Of a stretch of 64,000 nucleotides of DNA, positions 34,088 through 45,300 are shown piece by piece. The DNA comes from Flammeovirgaceae bacterium UBA2366. GTDB lineage: Bacteria; Bacteroidota; Bacteroidia; Cytophagales; Cyclobacteriaceae. The translations under genes were made by a program, and so were the position numbers. Where the stretch lies: positions 372,001 to 436,000 of the forward strand of contig DDTK01000015.1 in the NCBI GenBank assembly GCA_002344065.1. The letters run 5' to 3'. A model generated the notes under the pieces. That model did not search any database. It was not told the DNA's origin and saw only the letters and a list, made by a program, of their open reading frames with translations. Numbering within the stretch: position 1 is the stretch's first letter; every line of letters begins with the position of its first letter.

Positions 34088-34795
34088 TCAAGCCAGATTA
34101 TGATAAACATTTTGTACATCATCGTCTCCTTCAAGTGCTTCTACGCATTTCAACACCTCGTCCTGTTGCTCTTCTGTCAATTCTTTTGTTGTGGTGGGGA
34201 TGTATTGTAATTCAGAACTTTTCGGTTCCAGGTTTTTCGATTCCAAATACTTTTGCAGGTGACCAAACTCGGTAAACTTAGTGTACACAATGGTTTCATC
34301 TTCACCGCGCTCAATCTCATCAGCCCCGGCATCGATCAGGTCCAACTCAAGTTCATCGAGGTTTAATTTGGCAGGATCGAATTTAAAAACACCTTTACGT
34401 TCGAATAAGAAGGCAACCGAACCGGAGTTGCCCATGCTTCCACCGTTTTTAGAGAAATGAAGACGCACGTTGGCCACGGTTCGTGTTGGGTTATCGGTGG
34501 CGCACTCAACCATAATCGGTACACCATGCGGGGCGTAGCCTTCATAGGTCAATTCCTGGAAGTCCTTCTCTTCTTTTGATGATGCCCGCTTGATGGCTGC
34601 CTCAACACGGTCTTTTGGCATGTTAACCCCTTTGGCATTTTGGATGGCCATCCGAAGCCTGGGGTTGTTATCCGGGTTGGGTCCGTTTTGTTTTACAGCA
34701 ATGGCAATGTCTTTTCCGATTCGAGTGAAGGCTTTTGCCATCTTATCGAATCGGGCAAACATTTTATGTTTTCGTTTTTCAAATATGCGTCCCAT
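34088..34795 (-). CDS. yebC: YebC/PmpR family protein
   Basis: 235 residues. Recognised by FTRIGKDIAIAVKQNGPNP, NPRLRMAIQNAKGVNMPKD and EGYAPHGVPIMVEC. The family includes DNA-binding regulators and, for the YebC2/TACO1 branch, factors that help ribosomes through proline stretches. The N-terminus MGRIFEKRKHKMFARF differs from the common MAGHSKW start, a form frequent in Bacteroidota. First gene before the barrel protein on the same strand. Confidence 0.88.
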   Translation of the reverse strand: MGRIFEKRKHKMFARFDKMAKAFTRIGKDIAIAVKQNGPNPDNNPRLRMAIQNAKGVNMPKDRVEAAIKRASSKEEKDFQELTYEGYAPHGVPIMVECATDNPTRTVANVRLHFSKNGGSMGNSGSVAFLFERKGVFKFDPAKLNLDELELDLIDAGADEIERGEDETIVYTKFTEFGHLQKYLESKNLEPKSSELQYIPTTTKELTEEQQDEVLKCVEALEGDDDVQNVYHNLA

Positions 34796-34853
34796 GGTGT
34801 CCGTTTGATTTAGCGTCCAAAAATAAATTGTTGCAGATTAATCCTGAAATGAT

Positions 34854-36020
34854 TCATGCCCTTTCTGCTTTTTCCCACACCACCGATTGCTTGCCTTTGA
34901 GCAGGCGCAGCAAGCCGCTAAAAACACTCAGGTTCATCAGGGTAAAATAGTAGGGTACAAAAAATCCCTTTATTGGGATTTTTTTATTTCGCAGCAAGTG
35001 TCCGATAAGGGCGACAAGATAAAAGGCGCACTGAAGTATGAAGGTGATAAAATAAAAATCTGATGCATTAATGAGCAGTGCATTGGTGAGCAACACAATG
35101 ATCAATGCAATAGGAGCGACTGTCCAACGTAATACCCGATGAGAAACGTACTGAAAAGTGACCACACCGAATTTAAATGGATTGAGAAGTGATGCTAAGC
35201 GAGCTATAGCCTGTAATCCTCCTGCTGATATTCTGACCTTTCGTTTCCATTCATCTTCAGTGGTAGCCGAAGGTCCCTCCATGGCATAGGCATCAGGTTC
35301 GTAGACAAAACGAAAACCTTTTGCAACGATTTTCATAGACAGGTAAAAATCCTCGATGATGGTATCGGGCGGGGGACTTTGATAGAGTTCAGTGCGAATG
35401 GAGAATAATTCACCCGCGGCACCCACTACCGTGTATAAATCAGAATCCGCTTTCTTCAATCTCGATTCATACTTCCAATACAAACCTTCACCTGCCCCGG
35501 ATGCATTGTCGGCATCCTTACTGGTAACTCTTTTTTCCCCGGCCACACCTCCAACGCTTTCGTCCGCGTAATGACGCACTATGTTTTTTATTACCTGATC
35601 ATTCAAGGTTGTGTTGGCATCCGTAAAAATTACTATCGGGCTTTGGATGTGTTTCATAATCCGGTCAACGGCATGAATCTTTCCTTTGCGTGCTGGTTCA
35701 TGAAACAGTTTCACGGTATCAAATTTCTTAACCAGGGAAGGGGTGTTATCGGTAGAACCATCGGTTACAACTACCACATTGAGCCTATCAAGCGGGTAAT
35801 CAAGGGAGAGGGAGTTGTTGATTTTTTCGGTAATGAACCGCTCCTCATTATAGGCTGCGATAACGAGGGTTACTTCCGGCCAATCCGTAATAGAATCCGG
35901 ATTTTTCGGTTTTTTTCGGGTAATTCGGGAGGCAAGGACAATAATGAGGAAATAAAACAGGTAGGTATACAGAATAAGAGCCAGGCTGGTCCAGAATAAA
36001 ACCGATGTAAAATTGGTCAT
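34854..36020 (-). CDS. Membrane GT2 family glycosyltransferase
   Basis: 388 residues: N-terminal membrane helix (about 7-29), GT-A catalytic domain (about 48-270) with VIAAYNEERF, VTDGSTDNT, the FTDANT (DxD-like) metal site and IIEDFYLSMK general-base region, then three to four C-terminal helices. This is the layout of processive or polyprenyl-linked GT2 enzymes. The acceptor is unknown; it is separate from the glycan locus at 48-64 kb. Confidence 0.82.
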   Translation of the reverse strand: MTNFTSVLFWTSLALILYTYLFYFLIIVLASRITRKKPKNPDSITDWPEVTLVIAAYNEERFITEKINNSLSLDYPLDRLNVVVVTDGSTDNTPSLVKKFDTVKLFHEPARKGKIHAVDRIMKHIQSPIVIFTDANTTLNDQVIKNIVRHYADESVGGVAGEKRVTSKDADNASGAGEGLYWKYESRLKKADSDLYTVVGAAGELFSIRTELYQSPPPDTIIEDFYLSMKIVAKGFRFVYEPDAYAMEGPSATTEDEWKRKVRISAGGLQAIARLASLLNPFKFGVVTFQYVSHRVLRWTVAPIALIIVLLTNALLINASDFYFITFILQCAFYLVALIGHLLRNKKIPIKGFFVPYYFTLMNLSVFSGLLRLLKGKQSVVWEKAERA

Positions 36021-36132
36021 GGGCTGCGAAAATGGGCTTAAAAATCGTGAAAAAATACCTTTTGGGTCGAAAATACATGGGTTATTTGGCGATATTTGTT
36101 ACCCTTTTCAAACTAACAATATTCAGGTAATA

Positions 36133-36387
36133 ATGAGAGTTGGCTTAATCTCTATTATCTGTTGTCTTTTCTTTAGCGCTTTCTCTCAGGCACCTGTCAT
36201 TACCGGGCAGATTCCTGATCGAATTGTTATTGCTGAAGAACAGTCAACAGCAATTCTTCTCACCCACTTTAGCGTGGATGATTCAGGTAGCAATTATTCG
36301 GATGATTTTTCATTGACTGTCCTTTCAGGATGGGATGTTGCGTATTTTCTGTTTGGCTTTGTATCTATTGGCTTTTATGAGAACTAG
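36133..36387 (+). pseudogene. Signal peptide plus cadherin-like N-terminal fragment, out of frame with the giant adhesin
   Basis: 84 codons: signal peptide MRVGLISIICCLFFSAFSQA, then a segment (APVITGQIPDRI, DDFSLTVLSG) that matches the opening of cadherin/Ig-like repeats used in Bacteroidota adhesins. The match stops at LTVLSG; the remaining 18 residues look unrelated and end in TAG at 36385. The giant adhesin frame begins inside it (36335/36377) in another frame. It is most simply a decayed or frameshifted original N-terminus, but a sequencing error or a real short ORF cannot be excluded. Confidence 0.5.
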
Positions 36388-39300
36388 TATTGTCCATATC
36401 GTTTTTAGATACAGTCTCATTTGGTTTTTTTCGGGACTGGCACTTGAAACAGTCTCCGCGAAAGATAATGGGCCTGGTATTAAAAACTTTTTCGAACAAG
36501 ATATCCAGGTTTCGATCGGAGGATCACCTGTTTCAAATGGTCATTTGCAGGATTTTGGTGCCATCAACCTGTTGTCAACATCGTCAGCGATTACCGTTAC
36601 CATTGAGAATAATGGTTCACCCGAAGACCTTACCATAAATACCATAACACTGGGTGGAACCCATTCAGCAGATTATACTCTAACCTTGCCAGGTTTACCC
36701 TTGACGCTTGGACCAGCGGCTACCACCACGTTTACAATTTCATTTTCACCGCTTTTAAGTGGTGTGCGTACGGCCACCCTACAAATATACTCCGATGATC
36801 CTGACACAAATCCTTTCATTATAAATCTGCAAGGATCGGGAGTAAAGCTAAATCAAACCATCACGTTCAATCCATTGACTCCAAGAACTTTTGGCGATGG
36901 TAGCTTTGCATTAAGCGCAACTTCCTCTTCAGGATTACCGGTAAGTTACTCAAGCAGCAACCCATTGGTTGCTACCATTAGCGGTAATACTGTAACCATA
37001 GTAGGAGCGGGCACAACTACCATCACTGCTTCTCAATTGGGTAATGACACCTATAATCCTGCTACGGCAGTTGATCAAAATCTTTTGGTTGATAAAGCCA
37101 CACCGGTAATTACCTGGAATACACCGGCCGCGATCACGTATGGCACCGCATTGAGTGCTACCCAACTGAACGCCACCGCAAGTGTTGGCGGAACTTTTGT
37201 TTACACACCTGCTGCAGGCGCTGTTCTGAATGCTGGTGTTCAAGTATTGAGTGTGGATTTCACTCCGACTGATGCAACCAATTATAATACTGTTACAGGC
37301 ACTACGGTTAACCTTACAGTGAATAAAGCTACGCCAACCGTTACATGGGCTACACCGGCTGCGATCACGTATGGCACCGCATTGAGTGCTACCCAACTGA
37401 ACGCCACCGCAAGTGTTGGCGGAACTTTTGTTTACACACCTGCTGCAGGCGCTGTTCTGAATGCTGGTGTTCAAGTGTTAAGTGTGGATTTCACTCCGAC
37501 TGATGCAACCAATTATAATGCTGTTACAGGCACTACTGTTAACCTTACAGTAAATAAGGCTACGCCAACCGTTACATGGGCTACACCGGCCGCGATCACG
37601 TATGGCACCGCATTGAGTGCTACCCAACTGAACGCCACCGCGAGTGTTGGCGGAACTTTTGTTTACACACCTGCTGCAGGCGCTGTTCTGAATGCGGGTG
37701 TTCAAGTATTAAGTGTGGATTTCACTCCGACTGATGCAACCAATTATAATGCTGTTATAGGCACTACGGTTAACCTTACAGTGAATAAAGCTACGCCAAC
37801 CGTTACATGGGCTACACCGGCTGCGATCACGTATGGCACCGCATTGAGTGCTACCCAACTGAACGCCACCGCAAGTGTTGGCGGAACTTTTGTTTACACA
37901 CCTGCTGCAGGCGCTGTGCTGAATGCGGGATCGCAGTCCCTCTCTGTCAACTTTACTCCCACAGATGCCCTAAACTATAACACAGTCAATGGCACCACAG
38001 TAGTGTTGGAAGTAACGAAAGCTACCCTCACCGCCACAGCCAATAATCAGAGCCGCACATATGGTGCAGCCAATCCGGTATTTACGATAAATTACAGTGG
38101 CTTTGTAAATGGTGATACACCTGCAGTATTAGATACAACTCCTACCACGGGTAGCGCAGCAACAACCGCTTCACCGGTGGGAACGTATCCGATAACCGTT
38201 ACGGGTGGAGCAGATATTAATTATAATTTCACGTATGTGAATGGCACCCTCACGGTGAACAAAGCCACACTAACAGCCACTGCGGATAATAAAAACAAAG
38301 CGTATGGTGCCGCAATTCCTGCCTTAACAATAACCTACACGGGTTTTGTAAATAGCGAAGATGCATCCGTGTTAGATACCGCGCCCATAGCAACGACAAC
38401 GGCTTTGGCCACCAGTAATGTAGGTAGTTACCCGATCACGGTATCCGGTGGTGACGACAACAATTACACGTTTAACTATGTACCGGGTACACTCACGATA
38501 AACAAGGCAATACTTTCAGCTACAGCCGAGAACAAAACACGCACGTATGGAGCTGCCAACCCTGCATTTACAATAAACTATAGTGGCTTTGTCAATGGCG
38601 ATACGCCAGCCGTTCTTGATTCTCCACCGGTTGCTTCTTCCGCTGTTGTGGCCACCACACCAGTAGGTTCTTACCCAATTTCATTAACAGGTGGCACAGA
38701 TAATAATTATGACATCGTGAATACCGGAGGTACCATCACCATTACCAGGGCAACCCTCACGGCTACTGCTCAGAATGCAAGTCGTGCATATGGCGCTGCT
38801 AATCCTGTTTTTGCAATCAATTATTCAGGTTTCGTAAACAGTGAAACGGTTGCGGTGCTTACTTCAACACCAACCACATCAACAACGGCCACACAAACCA
38901 GTGATGTGGGTACCTATCCGATAACTGTTTCCGGAGGCACTGCTGCCAATTATGATTTTGTTTATAACTCCGGTACGCTCACCATTACTAAAGCAACAAT
39001 AACGGCCACCGCTGCAAATGCAACCCGGGTTTATCAAACGGCCAACCCGGTGTTTATAATTAACTATACTGGTTTTGCGAATGGTGAAGATTTTACAGTG
39101 TTAAACACATTACCAGTTGCCAGCACTGCTGCGATACTTACGAGTCCAGTGGGTACATACCCGATTACGGTAACAGGTGGCGATGATAATAATTATACAT
39201 TCAGCTATGTGAGTGGCACATTAACCATTACCAAAGCTACTCCAACCGTTACCTGGAATACTCCTGCATCCATTGTATATGGAACCCCTCTATCGGCTAC

Positions 39301-42300
39301 CCAACTAAATGCAACTGCCAGTGTTGCAGGTTCATTCACCTATACACCGGCAGCGGGTGCTGTATTGAATGTTGGTACCAACCAGGTGCTATCTGTAAAC
39401 TTCACACCGACCGATATAACAAACTACAATGTAGTTAATGGAACCACGGTAGTACTGGAAGTAACGAAAGCTACCCTCACCGCCACAGCCAATAATCAGA
39501 GCCGCACATATGGTGCAGCCAATCCGGTATTTACGATAAGTTACAGTGGCTTTGTAAATGGTGATACACCTGCAGTATTAGATACAGCTCCTACCACGAG
39601 TAGCGCAGCAACAGTGGCTTCACCGGTGGGAACGTATCCGATAAACGTTACGGGTGGAGCAGATAATAATTATAATTTCACGTATGTGAATGGCACCCTC
39701 ACGGTGAACAAAGCCACACTGACGGCCACTGCCGATAATCAAAGCAGGTTGTATGGGGCTGCGAATCCGGCATTTACCATTAGCTATTCCGGATTTGTGA
39801 ATGGAGAGAATCCTTCAGTTATCAATAGTGCACCCTTGGCTACAACCGCAGCCACGGTTACCAGTAACGTAGGTACTTACCCGATTACGGTATCCGGTGG
39901 CACAGATGATAATTATACGTTCAATTATGTTTCAGGAACATTAACCATCACCAAAGCAACGGTTACGGCCACTGCAGCCAATGCAACCAGAGTATATCAG
40001 ACAGCCAATCCAGTGTTTACAATTAACTATACTGGTTTTGTCAATGGTGAAGATTTTACAGTATTAAACACACTACCAGTTGCCAGCACGGCCGCTGTAC
40101 TTTCGAGTCCGGTGGGTACATATCCGATCACGGTATCCGGTGGTGATGATAATAATTATACCTTCAGCTATGTAAGTGGAACGCTAACGATTACCCGAGC
40201 AACTCCGGTTGTCACGTGGAATAATCCTTCACCCATTACTTATGGAACGGCCTTAAGTGCAACACAATTAAATGCTACAGCCAGTGTAGCCGGAACATTT
40301 ACGTATACACCCGCACTGGGAACCATCCTAAATGCGGGAGCAAATCAAATTCTTACAGTAAATTTTTCTCCTTCCGATGCAGCGAATTACAATGCTGTAA
40401 ATGGAACAACTGTTCAGATAACTGTAAATAAGGCAAATCCGGTAATTACCTGGTCTAATCCTTCTGCAATCACCTATGGAACACCGCTTAGTGCAACCCA
40501 ATTAAATGCAACGGCTAATGTGTCCGGTACTTTTACCTATACACCAGCATCAGGAACCATTTTAAATGCAGGGGCAAATCAGGTATTGTCCGTCAATTTT
40601 GTTCCTACTGATGGTGCGAACTATAATTCAATTATTGGTGCAACTGCGTTGATCACTGTGAATAAAGCAACACCTACTGTAAGCTGGTCAAATCCTGCAA
40701 GCATAACCTACGGTACAGCGCTTTCAGCAACACAGCTTAATGCGACTGCCAGCGTGCCCGGAACGTTTGTCTATGCACCAGGAATAGGTACAATACTAAA
40801 CGCTGGGGTTAATCAGGCCTTATCTGTTAATTTCACTCCCACCGATGCATTGAATTACAATACCGTAAATGGCACAACGGTATTCATTACCGTAAACAAA
40901 GCTACCCCAACCGTTACGTGGAGTAATCCGGCACCAATAACTTATGGCACATTACTGAGCAGTACGCAACTGAATGCTACTGCCAGTGTGGCCGGAACAT
41001 TTGTTTATACTCCTGCAGCTGGCACATTGCTGAATGTAGGTGTTAATCAAGTTTTATCAGTTAATTTTTCTCCGACTGATCTTAACAATTATAATCCTGT
41101 AAACGGAACCACAGTCTTGATTACAGTGAACAAGGCCACTCCGGTGATTACGTGGAATAACCCGGCAGCCATTACATATGGAACGGCCTTGAGTGCTACA
41201 CAGTTAAATGCAACGGCCAACGTGCCCGGTGTATTTGTCTATACACCTTCAGTGGGTACAGTCTTAAATGCAGGTGTCAACCAGGTGTTATCCGTGGATT
41301 TTACCCCAACCGATGCGGCTAATTATAATGCTGTTAATAATTTTCAGCGAGTGATTACCGTAAACAAGGCGGATCCTGTAATTACCTGGCCTAATCCCGC
41401 ATCTATCGTCTATGGAACTCCACTTAGTGCGACTCAACTAAATGCTACCGCCAATGTGCCCGGAACGTTTTTATACACTCCTGTCAGTGGCACTATTTTA
41501 AATGTCGGAGTTAATCAGACGTTGTCATTGAATTTTACTCCTACTGATGGTTTAAATTATAATTCAATCAATGGGCGCACTGCGTTGATTACTGTTACAA
41601 AAGCTACACCCATTGTAACCTGGGCTACGCCACTGCCAATTAAAATCAATGAACCCTTAACCTCCACACAACTTAATGCCACGGCCTCTGTGCCCGGCAC
41701 ATTTACATATACTCCTGCAGTTGGATCTTCCTTTCCAACTGCAGGAACGTATACACTCACAGTATCCTTTACGCCTACGGATGCTTTGAATTATAATTCG
41801 GTACCCAGTACACAAGTTCAGATTACCGTTAATGATAAGGATAACCCAGTCGTAACCTGGGCAAATCCTGCAGCCATTACGTATGGTACGTTACTCAGTG
41901 CAACGCAGTTGAATGCGACAGCCAGTGTTCCGGGCACCTTTACGTATACGCCCGCCCCTGGAACCCTTTTGAATGCAGGAGTAAACCAAACGCTTTCCGT
42001 AACATTTGTGCCCAGTAATACGGTGGTCTACAATACTGTAATACGAACCGTACAAATTACAGTAAATAAGGCTCAACTGACTGCTACGGCAGCAGACAGA
42101 ACGCGTGTTTATGGTGCCGCCAACCCAACGTTTACGATTACATATACTGGTTTTGTAAATAGTGAATCAGTTAGTGTGATTGATACACCTCCTGTTGCAA
42201 CCTGTTCTGCCATTGCAGGTGATAATGCAGGAAGTACTTTTCCGATTATTCCGTCAGGCGGTATCGACAATAACTATAGTTTCATTTATGTAAATGGTAC

Positions 42301-45300
42301 CCTTACCATCACGAAAGCTACCTTAACGGCACGTGCAGATGACAAGTCAAGGTCGTATGGATTACCGAATCCGGTTTTTACGATTAGCTATTCCGGGTTT
42401 GTGAATGGTGATACGGAAAGTGAAATTACACCACCATCCGCTGTTTCCAGTGCTACTGTGCTAAGTAATGTTGGAAGTTATCCAATCACATTAAGCGGAG
42501 GGTTATCCATTAATTATAATTTCACCTTGCAAAGCGGAACACTCACCGTCAATCCTGCCCCGCTTATTGCAAGGCCTGCGGATGCGAGTAAATCATATGG
42601 ACAGGCTAATCCAGCGTTTACAATAACCTACAGTGGTTTTTTGAATGGAGATAATCCAAGTGCAATCACACAGCCAACGGCAACCACAACAGCAACTACC
42701 ACGAGCCCCGTAGGCACGTATCCAATTAATCTTACTGGTGGTAATGCAGTTAATTATAGTATCATATTGCAACCCGGAGTGTTAACGATTAATAAGGCTG
42801 AGCTTACGGTCACCGCCAATAATCAGTCACGTGTTTATGGAGCGGCAAATCCTCCATTAACTTTTGTGTATGCCGGTTTTGTGCTGGGGGAGAACGCAAC
42901 CGTGATTGATTCAGCTCCCATTGCTACCACCTCTGCAACAGTGCTAAGTGGAGCAGGAAATTATCCAATCAACGTGTCGGGTGGTTCTGACAATAACTAT
43001 AATCTTAATTATGTTTCAGGTATTTTAACAATAACCAAGAAGGTATTAACGGCTACTGCCGTGAATGCCAGCCGAACCTATGGGGCAACAAATCCAACTT
43101 TTTTAATCACTTACTCTGGTTTTGTCAATTCAGAAGATGTGACCGTGATTGATGTGTTACCTATTGCTACAACTTCCGCAACGGTGACCAGTTCTGTTGG
43201 CACTTTTCCAATCACCGTCAGTGGAGGCACAGACAATAATTATAGTTTTAGCTACGTATCCGGTACACTAACCATCACAAAAGCAACACTTACCGCAACT
43301 GCTGTGAATACAAGCCGTGAATTTGGTGTGGCGAATCCTGTCTTTACAATATCCTATTCAGGTTTTATGAATGGAGAAACTGCTGTTGTTCTTGATGTTC
43401 CTCCGGTTGCCTCTAGTACAGCCAATGCATCGAGCCCGGTTGGCACTTATACGATTAGTGTTACCGGAGGCACTGATAATAATTACACATTTACCTATGT
43501 GAATGGCACCCTCACCATTGTAAAGGCCACTCCAGTAATCACTTGGAACAATCCTGCCGCTATAACATACGGAACAGCCTTGAGTGCTACACAATTGAAT
43601 GCTTCAGCAAATGTGGCGGGAACATTCACCTATACGCCTGCTGCAGGCACCATTTTAAATGCTGGTCCTAATCAGGTTCTGAGTGCAAACTTTAATCCTG
43701 CTAATTCAGCCAATTATAATTCAGTTACTGGTATTACCGTATTGATTACAGTTAATAAGGCTACGCCAATAATCACATGGGCTAATCCGGCAGCGATCAC
43801 CTATGGCACACCGCTTTCTGCAACACAACTAAATGCAACAGCCAACGTGCCGGGAAGTTTCGTATACAGTCCTGCGGCAGGTACTGTTTTAAATGCCGGT
43901 GTAAATCAGGTGTTGTCAGTTAATTTTACACCAACTGATGCGAATAATTATAACACGGTTATCGGGAGGACTGCACAGATCACAGTGAATAAGGCAAACC
44001 CGGTGATTACGTGGAATACACCGGCTCCCATTACGTTTGGTACTGCGCTTAGCTCAACCCAGCTAAATGCATCAGCCAACGTACCAGGTACATTTATTTA
44101 CAGCCCAACTGCCGGAACGATATTAAATGCCGGTGCAAATCAAACATTGTCAGTTAATTTCACTCCAACAGATGCCAATAACTATAACGCTGTAAATGGA
44201 ACAACCGTAAGTATTACAGTGAATAAAGCTACCCCGGTAATCACCTGGCCAACGCCAGCGCCTATTACATTCGGTACTGCACTCGGTGCCACACAATTGA
44301 ATGCAACAGCCAATACAACCGGTACCTTTACATATACACCGGCCAGCGGCACAGTGTTGAATGCCGGTGCTAATCAGGTATTATCAGCGAATTTCGTTCC
44401 CAGTAATACCAATAATTTCAATAGTGTGAATGGTGTTACTGTTTTAATAACCGTGAATAAGGCTAATCCGGTAATCACCTGGAATAACCCATCAGCGATA
44501 AACTATGGCACACCTTTAAGCGCAACTCAACTTAATGCAAGCGCTTCTGTGGCTGGATCATTTACGTATACACCGACTTCAGGAACACTACTCAATGCAG
44601 GTGTTAACCAAAAACTTGCCGTTAGGTTTGTGCCAACAAACACCAGTAATTACAATGTTATTGAAGAGACTGCCGTAGAGATAACCGTTAATAAGATCAA
44701 TCTGACAGCACGTGCTAATGACATCAGCCGTATTTATGGTACAGACAATCCTGTGTTAACAATTTTATATACAGGCTTTGTTAATGGAGAGGGTGAATCG
44801 GTATTGGATAGTAAACCATCAACCAGCACAACCGCTACAAAAACTACTGCTGTTGGCACTTACCCCATAACTGTATCCGGAGGTGTGGATAATAATTATA
44901 ATTTTATTTATGCAACGGGGATACTTACCATTACCAAGGCAATGTTAACCGCTGCCGCGGATAACAAAACGAAATTATTCGGCACACCTAATCCTGAATT
45001 AACCATCAGTTATTCCGGATTTGCCAATGCAGATAATGCCAATGATCTTGACGTGAAGCCACAAGTGACCACCACCGCGACCCTTTCTTCACCGCAGGGT
45101 GGTTATCCGATTACCGTTTCGGGCGGCAGCGACAATAATTACAACTTTACCTATGTGCAAGGCACGTTAACGATTACACCAAACTTCCCACCTACACTTA
45201 CTGATTTTTCGATACAAACTCCGGAAGACATACCTTTTACGTTCACGTACACAACATTCGGAAATAATTTCACTAGTTTCTCAGGTAGTCCAATTCAATA

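Noticed and set aside
35571..35999. 142-codon plus-strand ORF
   Set aside because: Antisense to the GT2 gene, whose DxD-like and ED motifs are clear.
36950..37705. Repetitive minus-strand ORFs and possible CRISPR-like periodicity
   Set aside because: The 231-bp period is in frame and encodes Ig-like domains; units are much longer than CRISPR repeats with no spacers, and the antisense frames are shadows of the same repeats.
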